Source: Oceanobacillus senegalensis | GTDB lineage: Bacteria; Bacillota; Bacilli; Bacillales; Amphibacillaceae | Reading direction: 5' to 3' | Length of the DNA: 64,000 nt | Assembly: GCF_900176885.1 (NCBI RefSeq) | Contig: NZ_LT839648.1 | Coordinates: 2,508,618 to 2,572,617 of the forward strand | In this document: in pieces, positions 37,455 to 47,053 of the stretch | Layout: each line of letters opens with the position of its first letter | How positions within the stretch are numbered: the first letter of the stretch is position 1 | The notes under the pieces: model-generated | The model's database searches: none | What the model was told of the DNA's origin: nothing | What the model saw: the letters and a program-made list of their open reading frames with translations, nothing else | Made by a program: the position numbers and the translations under genes

Positions 37455-37772
37455 TTAAATAACTTTCTCGCGATTTCGATATTTTAAGTCCTCAGTAATC
37501 TGATAATCAACTGGTGTTATCTTTTTTAATTCATCCATAAATATCTCTTCAACCTTTTCTACTAAATTTAATCTATTATCATGTATTTTGAAAACAGCGT
37601 ACTCCGTACCAATTGTATCCACTCTCTCTTTCACCGTTATCTGCAACTTACAAAGCGCCTATTACTGTCGCATCCAAATGTCCCCACGCATCATTGCAAA
37701 AGATAATGAACTATCAAAAAATGAAGAGTGAGGAAGTATTGTTACTGGTCCTTTACCAGCATTAATCAAGTC
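37455..37772 (-). pseudogene. 3-Oxoacid CoA-transferase beta subunit, broken
   Basis: On the minus strand [20 protein letters not shown] and [17 protein letters not shown] are followed, in another frame, by KERVDTIGTEYAVFKIHDNR and a C-terminus ending at 37455. This is the C-terminal half of an AtoA/ScoB-type beta subunit, but the segment between ALQV and VDTI is shortened and the N-terminus (with the catalytic Glu) is gone. The left end joins the truncated enoyl-CoA hydratase directly. Confidence 0.78.
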
Positions 37773-38173
37773 AATTCTGGGAGACCGAATTTAGCGTTGC
37801 TAGATGCAACACGAATATCGCATGCCATAGCCAATTCACAGCCACCTCCTAAAGCAAATCCATTAACTGCAGCAATGGTTGGTTTATCATAGTTTTCTAT
37901 TAAGTCGTATACATTTTGCATCCCATTTGGGTTTAGTGCGTCAAAGGCTGATTTTTCTCTTAACTTTTTTATATCCGCTCCTGCCGCAAAGGATTTTTCA
38001 CCTTTTCCTGTAAAAACTACACAGCCAACTTCATCATTATCCGATAAACGCCCAAGTGCGCTCACTATGTCATCCAATGTATCTTGGTTTAGTGCATTTC
38101 TCACTTCAGGCCGATTAATCCTTATCATCCCAAGTCTATTTTTCGTAATTAATTCAATATTTTCGTACATCAT
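37766..38173 (-). pseudogene. Enoyl-CoA hydratase, truncated after residue ~135
   Basis: The N-terminal half of a crotonase-family protein: ENIELITKNRLGMIRINRPE, the oxyanion segment SFAAGADIKKL and NGFALGGGCELAMACD. The frame stops right after AKFGLPEL, where the catalytic Glu and the rest should follow. The next bases belong to the CoA-transferase remnant, so a deletion fused the two genes. AGGAGTG upstream of the ATG at 38173 is intact. An active enzyme is unlikely. Confidence 0.85.
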
Positions 38174-38210
38174 GAACACTCCTCTATTTGAAATTTATTC
38201 AGAAATTATA

Positions 38211-39395
38211 TTAAACTCGTTCAATCATAATAGCCATTCCCTGTCCACCGCCAGCACATAGTGTTGCAATACCATATTGTTGTTTACGCTTTATAAGTTC
38301 ATGTAATAACGTTGTAATAATTCTTGCACCACTAGCTCCTATAGGATGCCCAAGAGCAATTGCACCACCGTTAACATTCACTTTGTCATGGTCTAGTCCC
38401 AATTCCCTGATTACAGCAAGCGACTGGGATGCGAATGCTTCATTTAATTCTATTAAATCGATATCTAGTAACTGTTTACCAGTTCTGTCTAATAGTTTTT
38501 TAACAGCTGGTACTGGTCCAATACCCATAATTTCTGGTGAAACACCTGCAGTTGTCCACTCAACAATACGTGCTAGAGGTTTTAGTCCTAGAGCTTCTGC
38601 TTTGGTTTCTTTCATAAGAACTAAAGCAGAAGCTCCATCATTTCTCCCACAAGCATTCCCGGCAGTAACGGTTCCATTTTCTTTAAATGCAGGTTTTAGT
38701 TTGGCAAGTTTTTCAATTGTCGTATTTGGACGTGGATGTTCATCTTGTTCAAATGTGAATGTTTTTTTCCGTTCCTTCACTTCTACAGGAACAATTTCTT
38801 CTTTAAAACGACCTTTTTCAATTGCTATACTTGCTCTTCTTTGACTTTCAATGGCAAAAGCATCTTGATCCTCTCTGGATATTCGGTACCTTTCTGCCAC
38901 ATTCTCTGCGGTTATACCCATTCCTAGATTTTCTCCATAAATCTCTTTTGGTTGTTGTCCAGCTTCTGTATTTCCATCCACTAAAATTGGTTTATCCCCT
39001 CCAAATCTAGCATCTCGTAGATAAAGCGGGGAACGACTCATACTCTCCGTACCACCGGCAACAATAATATCTGCTTGATTAAATAAAATTTGTTGAACAC
39101 CTGATGCTAACGCTTGCATACCAGAGGCACAAAGTCGATTGACTGTATAAGCTGTTGCTTCTTCTGGCACCCCTGCACGTAAAGCTGCAACTCTAGCAAT
39201 ATTAGAGGATTCAGTCGTTTGTCGAACCTCACCCATTATCACTTCGTCTACTTGTTCAGAGGATATACCAGCTCGATTAATTGCTTCCTTGATTGAAATA
39301 GCAGCAAGATGACCAGATTCAATTTCCTTTAATGAACCACCATATGCTCCAATTGGTGTTCTAACCGCACTAACAATGACAATATTTTCCTTCAA
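38211..39395 (-). CDS. Acetyl-CoA acetyltransferase (thiolase)
   Basis: A 394-residue thiolase with Cys89 ([11 protein letters not shown]), [15 protein letters not shown] and CAGGGQG, all catalytic residues intact. It starts at a TTG with GAGGGGATG about 8 bases upstream. It survives between two broken genes, the truncated hydratase downstream and a decayed dehydrogenase upstream. It may be expressed from the sigma-54 promoter region through the ligase gene, though the remnants in between are long. Confidence 0.92.
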   Translation of the reverse strand: MKENIVIVSAVRTPIGAYGGSLKEIESGHLAAISIKEAINRAGISSEQVDEVIMGEVRQTTESSNIARVAALRAGVPEEATAYTVNRLCASGMQALASGVQQILFNQADIIVAGGTESMSRSPLYLRDARFGGDKPILVDGNTEAGQQPKEIYGENLGMGITAENVAERYRISREDQDAFAIESQRRASIAIEKGRFKEEIVPVEVKERKKTFTFEQDEHPRPNTTIEKLAKLKPAFKENGTVTAGNACGRNDGASALVLMKETKAEALGLKPLARIVEWTTAGVSPEIMGIGPVPAVKKLLDRTGKQLLDIDLIELNEAFASQSLAVIRELGLDHDKVNVNGGAIALGHPIGASGARIITTLLHELIKRKQQYGIATLCAGGGQGMAIMIERV

Positions 39396-39411
39396 GTTCG
39401 TTCATCCCCTC

Positions 39412-40468
39412 TTATTTGCTATATTCTTTCTTTAACTGACCAGCAATAATATTCTTCTGAATTTCTGATATACCTTCATAAATTCTTGTAATACGTCATC
39501 CCTAAAAAATCTTTCAATTGGGAAATCGGAAATATACCCAATTCCGCCATGTACCTGTACTGATTTATCTGCTACCCTGTTGTAAACTTCTGAACCATAT
39601 AGTTTTAGTATTGCTGCTTCTTGAATAACTTTCTGTCCTTCATCAACCATCCATGCAACTCGATAAGTAAAGGACCTTAATGCTTCAATATCAACTGCCA
39701 TTTCCGAAAGCATATGTGCTACTGCCTGATGATCAATAATTGGAAGCCCGGACTGTTGACGTTCCAAAGCATATTGTGTTGATAAATCTAATAGTTTTTG
39801 GCTAGATCCTAGGTTTCTTGCAGCCAAACCCGCACGACCATTAGCCAAAATTTTGAAAGCATTGATATAACTTTGCCCCTCTTCACCTAAGATAGTTTCA
39901 ACTGGTACCTCACAGTCTTCCATGAGCCTGGAAAATCCTTTTCTATGATAAAAGACGTTATTCCTCTTGCCCCTTTACTCGGATCAGTCACAGCCATTAC
40001 TGTAAATACATCTGCCTCCGTTGCATTTATAATGTAATGCTTCGTCCCATTTAGAATATACTTGTCTCCTTGTCTAAGAGCGGTAGTTTTTAGATTACTA
40101 GCATTTGAAGCAGCACTTGGTTCAGTAAGTAGAAACGTTCCTATTTTTTTCAACTAGCTAAATCTGGAAGGTACTTTTGTTTTTGTTCCTCATTTCCCAT
40201 CTCTACAATACCAGCTGTTCCAATACCCTGTAGGTGCGCCAATAAGAGTGGTAAATCCATTATGTGTTGCTCCGATTTCTTCATATAAAGCACATTTTCC
40301 AACCAAACCTTTTCCTAATCCGCCATATTCCTCAGGGATACTTAAGCCAAATAATCCCACTTTTTGCCATTCCAATGATTCGTTCTGTTCTGGTATTTTA
40401 TCTTCTTTTTCAATCTGCATTGCTATTTATTCTACTTCCGTCTGAACAAAATCCCTATTTCGAAGTCT
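39412..40468 (-). pseudogene. Acyl-CoA dehydrogenase, multiply frameshifted
   Basis: Fragments in three frames align in order with the intact dehydrogenase at 45504: RDFVQTEVE, a stop, then MQIEKEDKIPEQ and GLFGLSIPEEYGGLG, next FLLTEPSAASNASN, then the C-terminal VQVHGGIGYISDFPIERFF. The last segment RIYEGISEIQKNIIAGQLKK is only readable in a shifted frame. There is an in-frame stop near 40427 and breaks near 40170, 39900 and 39500. Its N-terminus is fused to the hydroxyacyl-CoA dehydrogenase remnant at 40468. Confidence 0.88.
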
Positions 40469-40812
40469 TGTATCTAAACCTACTAAATCAGCAAGTTCTA
40501 ATGGTCCTATAGGATGATTTAACCCTAGCTTCAACGCTTTGTCGATATCCTCGACTGATCCAGCGCCCTCCTTAACCATATTCACTGGATTAAAGAAATG
40601 AAGCGCAATACACTGATTAGGCCTACTAGTCTGCGCTGCAATTTCTGTAAGACTCATTGTTGAATGTATTTGTTGCTATAATTGCATGTTTTGGCGCATA
40701 TTTATCAAGTTTTTTAAATATTTTAACCTTAAGGTCCATTATTTCTGAAACAGCTTCGATGACAATATCAGCATCCTTAACAGTTTCCTCTATGCAAAGA
40801 GATTCAATAATC
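40469..40812 (-). pseudogene. 3-Hydroxyacyl-CoA dehydrogenase, internally deleted
   Basis: The minus strand reads ETVKDADIVIEAVSEIMDLK, then ATNTFNN, a frame change, [12 protein letters not shown] and [10 protein letters not shown], an abrupt jump to [20 protein letters not shown] and [10 protein letters not shown], then dehydrogenase sequence. The Rossmann start is missing and about 55 residues between NPVNMV and the C-domain are gone. It is an HbdA/FadB-type remnant and not functional. Confidence 0.82.
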
Positions 40813-40820
40813 CTCCTAAT

Positions 40821-42419
40821 CTACTTTGATTTTTCCTTATCAATTAAAACCCGTTTTAGTATTTTCCCTACCGTATTCCTAGGTAATTCATCAATAATCT
40901 CGAACTGTTTAGGTACCTTATATGGTGTAAGACTTCGGTAACAAAAACCTCTTACTTCTTCAAAGTCAATTGTTACTCCATCTATAGGAGCAATGTATGC
41001 CTTTACGATTTCTCCCTTTTCTGGATCAGGGATTCCAACCACCGCACATTCCTTAATGTCCGGATGTTCATATAAAACGTTCTCCACTTCCTGAGGATAA
41101 ACATTAAATCCCCCGTTAATAATCATTTCTTTTTTTCTTCCAACAATATAGAAATAGCCATCCTCATCCTGTCTCGCTAAATCACCGGTATACAACCAAC
41201 CATTTCTTAATGCATTTTTTGTTTCTTCTTTATTATTCCAGTATCCTTTCATAATCTGTGGACCTTTAATAATTAACTCTCCAACATACCCAACAGGAAG
41301 TTCCGTATTTTCCTCATCTACAATTTTACAATCTGTATTTGGGAAAGGGATTCCAACACTCCCTACTTTGCGAATACCACTTGGTGGGTTTCTATGTGTT
41401 GATGGAGATGCTTCTGATAATCCAAACCCTTCTCCAATTACGGCTCCAGATAGGTTTTCAAACTTTCGAATTACCTCAAATGGTAGTGGGGCTGATCCAC
41501 TGGAACAAAACCTCAAACTACTAAGACCATATTCCTCTGCATTTCTCTGATTAACAAAGGCGTTATACATTTTCGGGACACCAGGAAAAAAAGTTGGTTG
41601 ATACTTTTTGATTATTTCAAGCACCTTTATGACATCAAACTTTTTTATAAGTAAGTTAGTTGCCCCTAAGTATATTCCAAGATTCATACTACTAGTCATT
41701 GCATATACATGATAAAGTGGTGTTGCTGTTAATACTATTTCATTGCCAAACTCCATCTTTTTTCCATACATAGCATGGCTCTGATATACATTAGCAACCA
41801 GATTATAGTGGGTGAGCATAGCACCTTTCATGACACCTGAAGTTCCCCCAGTATATTGAATAACCGCAACGTCCTCTTTTGCCTGAATCGGAACTTCTAC
41901 TTCAATCGGTTCATTCAGTTCCACTATTTTATTAATAGACTGATAATTATCACTCTTAGAATCGATAACAAATATTTGGTCAAATGAATATAGACCATTT
42001 AACTGATAAACCGTATCGATATTATCTGCTTCTACTACTATATAACTAGCTTCAGAATCATTAACGATTTGTATAAGTTCTCTAGCAGTATAGCGGGGGT
42101 TAATTTGAACAACAATTAAACCTAACCTCATAGCAGCATAGTAGGAAATGATATAAAAAGGATGGTTAGATACCATTAACCCAATTCTATGACCCTTTTT
42201 TAGTCCCAATTTACTCCAAGCACCCGCTAACCGATCCACCTTTTCTTTTAACTCTTGATACGTTATTTCTGTGTTTTCCTGTATTATAGCGGTATTATTA
42301 CCTAATCTTTCTGTTGTCTTTTCTAACAGGTAATATAAAGATACTTCGGGTATTTCAAACTCTTTTTTCACATCCCTTGGGTAGGCGTTATACCATCTAC
42401 GCTCTTTTAAATCTTCCAC
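40821..42419 (-). CDS. Acyl-CoA synthetase (FadD-like)
   Basis: A 532-residue ANL ligase. The phosphate loop reads QYTGGTSGVMKGAML, unusual in having SGVM where TTGRS/TTGLP is common, but the lysine is kept. GFGLSEAS, WLYTGDLAR and NTVGKILKRVL complete the motifs. It starts at GTG with AAGGGGGG 6 bases upstream. It lies downstream of the TRAP receptor by 21 bases, so the transported acid is probably its substrate. Confidence 0.9.
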   Translation of the reverse strand: MEDLKERRWYNAYPRDVKKEFEIPEVSLYYLLEKTTERLGNNTAIIQENTEITYQELKEKVDRLAGAWSKLGLKKGHRIGLMVSNHPFYIISYYAAMRLGLIVVQINPRYTARELIQIVNDSEASYIVVEADNIDTVYQLNGLYSFDQIFVIDSKSDNYQSINKIVELNEPIEVEVPIQAKEDVAVIQYTGGTSGVMKGAMLTHYNLVANVYQSHAMYGKKMEFGNEIVLTATPLYHVYAMTSSMNLGIYLGATNLLIKKFDVIKVLEIIKKYQPTFFPGVPKMYNAFVNQRNAEEYGLSSLRFCSSGSAPLPFEVIRKFENLSGAVIGEGFGLSEASPSTHRNPPSGIRKVGSVGIPFPNTDCKIVDEENTELPVGYVGELIIKGPQIMKGYWNNKEETKNALRNGWLYTGDLARQDEDGYFYIVGRKKEMIINGGFNVYPQEVENVLYEHPDIKECAVVGIPDPEKGEIVKAYIAPIDGVTIDFEEVRGFCYRSLTPYKVPKQFEIIDELPRNTVGKILKRVLIDKEKSK

Positions 42420-42440
42420 TGTAATCCCCCCTTTCTAAGT

Positions 42441-43454
42441 TCATTGATTATCTAGTACACCAACTTCTTCGTAATATCGCTTTGCACCAGGGTGTAATGT
42501 TTCTGGGTCAATACCATTTAGTACCGTATCCAAGCTAAAGTCTTTTGCTCTATCTGGAACTTGCTTTTCGAAAGTTTCTAAGTTTTCCCAGAATATTTTT
42601 GTCAGATTATAAACATACTCTTCGTCTAAATCCTTTCTGACTGTAATCATCGTCTCCATTACATATGTTGGCACATCTTCCTCGATTCCCTTATAAGTTC
42701 CTCCTGGTAGTGCACCTGCAGTGATTCCGTATCCTTTTTCTTCAATACTTTCCAATTCATTCTGATCAATAGGTAATATTTTGATTGGTTGCGTTATTTC
42801 CATTTCTTGTAAAGCAGGTACATATGGAGCACCACCTCCAAGGAAAACGTCTACATTATTATCTTTAAGCATAGAGGCACCATCTGAATAGTTTCCATAA
42901 GATATTTGCCCACCAGCATCAACAATGGATTTTTCATCAATACCATATTCCTCCATCATATTCCAAAACCCAACAGGCCCTCCGCCACCTTTTGGTCCAA
43001 GAAAAATATGCTTATCTAAGATATCCTTTATTGAATTAATATCATCATTATCAGCCGAAGTTGCTATCGTTTGATACACGGGGTATAAAGAACCAAAAGC
43101 TGCAATATTTTCAATTGGTTCTTCAAAACCCTCTCCACCTTGAAGTGCTGCATTAAAATCAGTCGTATAGTTTAGCCCCATTTGAATATCCCCGACTTTA
43201 AGAGATTTTAAATTCGCCGTTGAGCCTCCTTCAAGTTGTGTGGCATTTAAATTATTAAACTCAGTTGAATAAAGTTCCGTCATTGTTGTTGTAATTGGAT
43301 ACCATCCCGATCCCATTGGTCCAGAACCAATTGTCAAGAATTTATCAGGTGCCGACGGTTTATCACTTGAATTACTAGATGCCTCATTGTCCCCACACGC
43401 TGCTAAAGCCACCATAACCAAAATCATAAAACTACAAATTAACATTTTTTTCAT
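42441..43454 (-). CDS. TRAP transporter solute receptor, TAXI family
   Basis: A 337-residue lipoprotein with lipobox Cys20 (LAAC) and the TAXI-type beginning FLTIGSGPMGSGWYPITTTM (about 43-62). TAXI receptors deliver dicarboxylates or other organic acids to a fused TRAP permease. It lies 15 bases after that permease. In Gram-positives the lipid anchor keeps it on the outer face. Confidence 0.9.
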   Translation of the reverse strand: MKKMLICSFMILVMVALAACGDNEASSNSSDKPSAPDKFLTIGSGPMGSGWYPITTTMTELYSTEFNNLNATQLEGGSTANLKSLKVGDIQMGLNYTTDFNAALQGGEGFEEPIENIAAFGSLYPVYQTIATSADNDDINSIKDILDKHIFLGPKGGGGPVGFWNMMEEYGIDEKSIVDAGGQISYGNYSDGASMLKDNNVDVFLGGGAPYVPALQEMEITQPIKILPIDQNELESIEEKGYGITAGALPGGTYKGIEEDVPTYVMETMITVRKDLDEEYVYNLTKIFWENLETFEKQVPDRAKDFSLDTVLNGIDPETLHPGAKRYYEEVGVLDNQ

Positions 43455-43469
43455 AGGAACACCTCTTCC

Positions 43470-45434
43470 TTATCCCGTTTTTTGTGTCGTTTCATTAATA
43501 TCTATCGTATTAAATTTCTTCTGCCAAATAATTAAAGCGATAACTAAAACCAAACCTATTAAATCTCCATAAAGACCTGGTGTAATAAGTAAAATCGCAC
43601 TAATTAACATTAGAATTCTTTTAACTAATCCAAGTTGTCCCAAAAAGTAATCCTCTAGTGCACCGGCTAAGAAAACACAACTTAGGAAAGCACTTGCAAT
43701 TGCAATCACCATTTCAGTTGTATTTCCTCCCTGCATTACCAACACAGGATTGTATGCAAAAATAAATGGTACAAAGAAACCACCTAGTCCTATTTTAATA
43801 GCATAAACGGCTGTTCTGAGAGGATCCGACCCAGCTATCCCAGCTGTAGTATATGCTGTTATGGCAACAGGTGGAGTTAAACCTGACAACACACCAAAGT
43901 AAAATACGAACATATGAGCAGCAACCTCATTAACTCCTAGTTGAATTAATGCAGGTGCACCAAGCACAGCAAGAATGACATAAGCTGATACCGTCGGCAT
44001 ACCCATTCCCATAATAATTGAGGCTGCAGCAACTAGAATCAATAGTAATAGCAAGTTTCCACCTGCTAAATCAATTACGAATCGTGAAAAAGTAATACCT
44101 AATCCTGTTAATGAAACCGCCCCTACAATAATACCAGCTGTTGCACAAGCAGCTATTACGGATAAAGCACTTCTAGCCCCATCCTCTAATGCTGCTAATA
44201 TATCAAGGAAATTCATACGAGTAGCTTTACGAATCCAACTTAAAGCGATGGCGGCAAGTATCGCATAAAAACCTGCTTTCATTGGACTAAATCCATAGAC
44301 CATTAATCCAATAATAATTAATAATGATAAAAATAGATAACCTTGTTTTAGTAAAACCTTCCGAACACTTGGCAATTGTTCCTTAGGAATACCAATCATT
44401 TCCATACGCTTCGCATGAAAATATACAACCATTCCAGCAACAAAGAAATAAATAGTAGCTGGAATTAGAGCATATAAGGCAAGTTGGATATAAGGTATAC
44501 CAAGCGTTTCTGCCATGATGAATACTGACGCACCCATAATGGGTGGCATAATTTGGCCACCTTGTGAAGCAACCGCTTCAACTGCAGCAGAAAACCTCTT
44601 ACTATATCCTAGTTTTTTCATTAATGGAATCGTAAATGAACCTGTTATTGCAGCATTAGCAGCACCATTACCTGTAATTGTTGCTACTAACGCACTAGAA
44701 CCTACTGCTGATAATGCAGGTCCCCCCGTTTTATTACCAAAAAATCCGAAGGCAAAATCTGTAAAAAATTGACCACCGCCTGATCTCATTAAGAAAGATC
44801 CAAAAATAACGAAAAGTATTAACACTGTGGAACTTACATAAATTGGTTCACTAAATATACCTAACGTTCCACTAAACATATGGTCAATCATCTTTTCATA
44901 CCTAATCCCTGGATGTGCTAATGCACCAGGAAAATATTGACCAAAAAGAATATAGGTTAAAAAGAACACACCGATGAAAGCCATTAAAATTCCATTGGTT
45001 CGTCTTGTTGCTTCTAGAATCAATGCTATGAATATAGTTCCGAATATAACATCATTAGATCCTATATTTCCCTGTCTGGATTGAATTCCTTCTGCATTAA
45101 ACATCATATAACCAGCCGTTACAATTGTAATCAAAACAATTAGTATATCAATAATCCCAAACTCCTTCCCTTTTCTAAACGGAAAGAGAAAAAAGATTAA
45201 TAGTACAGCCCATAAGACGTGAACACTTCTTTGCTGCCATGAAGACAATGTACCGAATCCAGCAGTATAAATATGAAAAACGGATAACCCAATTGCTAAC
45301 AAAGATATTATTAGTATTAGTAACCTTGAGACATTCCACTTTTCTTTTCTTTCCTTCCATAACTGTTCTACGTAAGCTGGTTTTTCTTTTATTGTTGTAT
45401 CTATTTTGCCTGTATTACCTGTTTGAGCTACCAT
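43470..45434 (-). CDS. TRAP transporter permease, 4TM/12TM fusion protein
   Basis: A 654-residue membrane protein with about 16-18 hydrophobic segments. A DctQ-like N-terminal part is fused to the DctM-like part with GGQIMPPIMGASVFIMAE and GMGMPTVSAYVILAVLGAPA, typical of TAXI-TRAP systems. It imports an organic acid using the sodium gradient. GAGGTG lies upstream of the ATG. It is 69 bases after the dehydrogenase at 45504, in the same direction. Confidence 0.93.
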   Translation of the reverse strand: MVAQTGNTGKIDTTIKEKPAYVEQLWKERKEKWNVSRLLILIISLLAIGLSVFHIYTAGFGTLSSWQQRSVHVLWAVLLIFFLFPFRKGKEFGIIDILIVLITIVTAGYMMFNAEGIQSRQGNIGSNDVIFGTIFIALILEATRRTNGILMAFIGVFFLTYILFGQYFPGALAHPGIRYEKMIDHMFSGTLGIFSEPIYVSSTVLILFVIFGSFLMRSGGGQFFTDFAFGFFGNKTGGPALSAVGSSALVATITGNGAANAAITGSFTIPLMKKLGYSKRFSAAVEAVASQGGQIMPPIMGASVFIMAETLGIPYIQLALYALIPATIYFFVAGMVVYFHAKRMEMIGIPKEQLPSVRKVLLKQGYLFLSLLIIIGLMVYGFSPMKAGFYAILAAIALSWIRKATRMNFLDILAALEDGARSALSVIAACATAGIIVGAVSLTGLGITFSRFVIDLAGGNLLLLLILVAAASIIMGMGMPTVSAYVILAVLGAPALIQLGVNEVAAHMFVFYFGVLSGLTPPVAITAYTTAGIAGSDPLRTAVYAIKIGLGGFFVPFIFAYNPVLVMQGGNTTEMVIAIASAFLSCVFLAGALEDYFLGQLGLVKRILMLISAILLITPGLYGDLIGLVLVIALIIWQKKFNTIDINETTQKTG

Positions 45435-45503
45435 TTATTCACCTCATTTCCTTTATTTTGATAACGCTTTCAATACAAAGCTTCTTTTTTCTAACGATTC
45501 ATC

Positions 45504-46652
45504 TTAATTCTCGTCTAAAATCCTACGAGCAATAATTAGGCGTTGAATCTCATTTGTACCTTCATAAATTTTAGTGATTCTAGCGTCACGATAAAAACGT
45601 TCAACAGGATACTCGCCAATATAACCGATTCCACCATGAATTTGCACAGCCTTATCCGCTACTTTATTAAATACCTCGGAAGCAAATAATTTCGTCATGG
45701 CAGCTTCTTTTATTACTTTCTCACCAGAATCAACTTTTTCTGCAGCCATCATCGTTAATGTACGAGCAGCTTCAGTTTCCGTTGCCATATCAGCTAACAT
45801 CCATTGAATAGCTTGATTATTTGCAATAGGCCTTCCGAATTGAATACGTTCCTTGGCATAACTTGCTGAAATCTCGATTAGCTTATCACAAGACCCGACA
45901 GCTCGAGCAGCTAACCCAACTCGACCTTCACCAAGAATCCTTAAAGCATTCATATAACCCATTCCAACTTCACCAATAACATTCTCTCTTGGAACAATAC
46001 AATCTTCAAAGATAACTTGGGCCGTATATGATCCTCTTAGTCCCATCTTTTTATCTTTTTTGCCAATGATAAGACCTGGGAAATCTCTTTCTACTAAAAA
46101 TGCGGTAATTCCGCCTTTAGCACCTTTTTGTTTATCCGTTACAGCAAATACTGTAAACACGTCAGCTACAGGTGCATTTGTAATAAAATGTTTAGTTCCA
46201 TTTAAAACCCAATGATCACCTTTCTTTTTAGCTTGTGTTGATAAATTAGTAGCATCTGAACCAGCACCAGGCTCCGACAATGCAAATGCACCAATTTTCT
46301 TTCCCGACGCCATGTCTGGTAAATACTTCTGTTTTAAATCATCAGATCCAAGCTTTACAATTCCTGTACTTCCAATTCCTGTATGGGCACTTATTAAAGA
46401 AACAAATCCATTATGTGTTCTCCCTAATTGTTGGAGCACGACAGCCTTTCCTACAGAATTTAATCCAATTCCACCATACTCTTCAGGAATGCTAATTCCA
46501 AACAAACCTAATTCTTTTGCCTTTTCGATGAGGTGCTGTGGTATTTTATCTTCATCCTCAATTTGCTGAGCATATGGATCCACTTCATTATCCACAAAGT
46601 TCTTAATCATTGTTTTCATTTGTTGAAGTTCGTCCGTTACGGTTACTGTCAT
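45504..46652 (-). CDS. Acyl-CoA dehydrogenase (sigma-54 controlled)
   Basis: A 382-residue ACAD with ALSEPGAGSDATN (about 130-142), VQIHGGIGYIGEYPVERFYR and the catalytic-Glu segment IYEGTNEIQRLIIA. It introduces the 2,3 double bond in an acyl-CoA. GGAGG precedes the ATG. The only promoter seen upstream is a -24/-12 element at 46693-46709. The TRAP transporter and ligase follow, so this appears to be the first gene of a sigma-54 operon. The pseudogene at 39412 is a decayed paralogue. Confidence 0.93.
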   Translation of the reverse strand: MTVTVTDELQQMKTMIKNFVDNEVDPYAQQIEDEDKIPQHLIEKAKELGLFGISIPEEYGGIGLNSVGKAVVLQQLGRTHNGFVSLISAHTGIGSTGIVKLGSDDLKQKYLPDMASGKKIGAFALSEPGAGSDATNLSTQAKKKGDHWVLNGTKHFITNAPVADVFTVFAVTDKQKGAKGGITAFLVERDFPGLIIGKKDKKMGLRGSYTAQVIFEDCIVPRENVIGEVGMGYMNALRILGEGRVGLAARAVGSCDKLIEISASYAKERIQFGRPIANNQAIQWMLADMATETEAARTLTMMAAEKVDSGEKVIKEAAMTKLFASEVFNKVADKAVQIHGGIGYIGEYPVERFYRDARITKIYEGTNEIQRLIIARRILDEN

Positions 46653-46692
46653 CTAAAATTCCTCCTTTAAATTATATGTTCACTATTTATGT

Positions 46693-46709
46693 AGCAAGAG
46701 TCATGCCAA
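46693..46709 (-). promoter_or_regulatory. Sigma-54 (-24/-12) promoter
   Basis: The minus strand reads TTGGCATGACTCTTGCT: TGGCA at -24, TTGCT at -12, with exactly 10 bases between the invariant GG and GC. It is 41 bases upstream of the dehydrogenase ATG. A sigma-54 activator gene lies about 1.3 kb upstream, which supports function. Confidence 0.88.
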
Positions 46710-46748
46710 CTTTTAAAAAGTGTATAGTAAAAGATTAAATAAACCAAG

Positions 46749-46795
46749 CCAATCCCCCGTTATTCCTTGCTTATTATTTATTTCAATGGGGGATT
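46749..46795. promoter_or_regulatory. Inverted CAATCCCCC/GGGGGATTG arms, candidate enhancer site
   Basis: Perfect 9-base inverted arms (46749-46757 and 46787-46795) are separated by 29 bases. They are centred about 80-90 bases upstream of the expected sigma-54 start. Runs of C/G stand out in this AT-rich spacer. Position and symmetry fit an upstream activating sequence for the adjacent AAA+ regulator; an alternative is a long-loop hairpin. Confidence 0.5.
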
Positions 46796-46834
46796 GAAAT
46801 TAACTAAATATTATTTAAATAATTTATAATCTAA

Positions 46835-46856
46835 AAATTGAATCAAAATTGAATCA
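46835..46856. repeat. Tandem 11-base repeat
   Basis: AATTGAATCAA occurs twice in direct succession (46835-46845, 46846-46856) in the spacer between the sigma-54 promoter and the PanE terminator. It may be a replication-slippage product or part of the regulatory region. Confidence 0.5.
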
Positions 46857-46878
46857 AATAGAAGCCCATCATAAGGAA

Positions 46879-46927
46879 AATAGGCAATTCATATTTGAAT
46901 CAATAATTCAAATATGAATTGCCTATT
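46879..46927 (-). terminator. Terminator of the regulator-PanE unit (22-bp perfect stem)
   Basis: AATAGGCAATTCATATTTGA and its exact complement form a 22-base-pair stem with a 5-base loop, followed on the minus strand by TTTTCCTT. It lies about 130 bases past the PanE-like stop and would insulate the sigma-54 promoter from upstream transcription. Confidence 0.7.
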
Positions 46928-47053
46928 AAAACAAAAGTTCATTAATTCATTTTGAGTAGGTATATTGAAAATTATCTTTCAATATTTAAAATAATTAAAG
47001 ATACAACTTGTAACGAATCCCATTCTCCATTAGAAAAACCACCCCAACAATTA

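Noticed and set aside
37455-37646. Small 63-residue protein gene
   Set aside because: Its wording matches the C-terminus of a CoA-transferase beta subunit, so it is part of a broken gene.
40427-40657. Stand-alone 76-residue protein
   Set aside because: It is the fused remains of a hydroxyacyl-CoA dehydrogenase and an acyl-CoA dehydrogenase.
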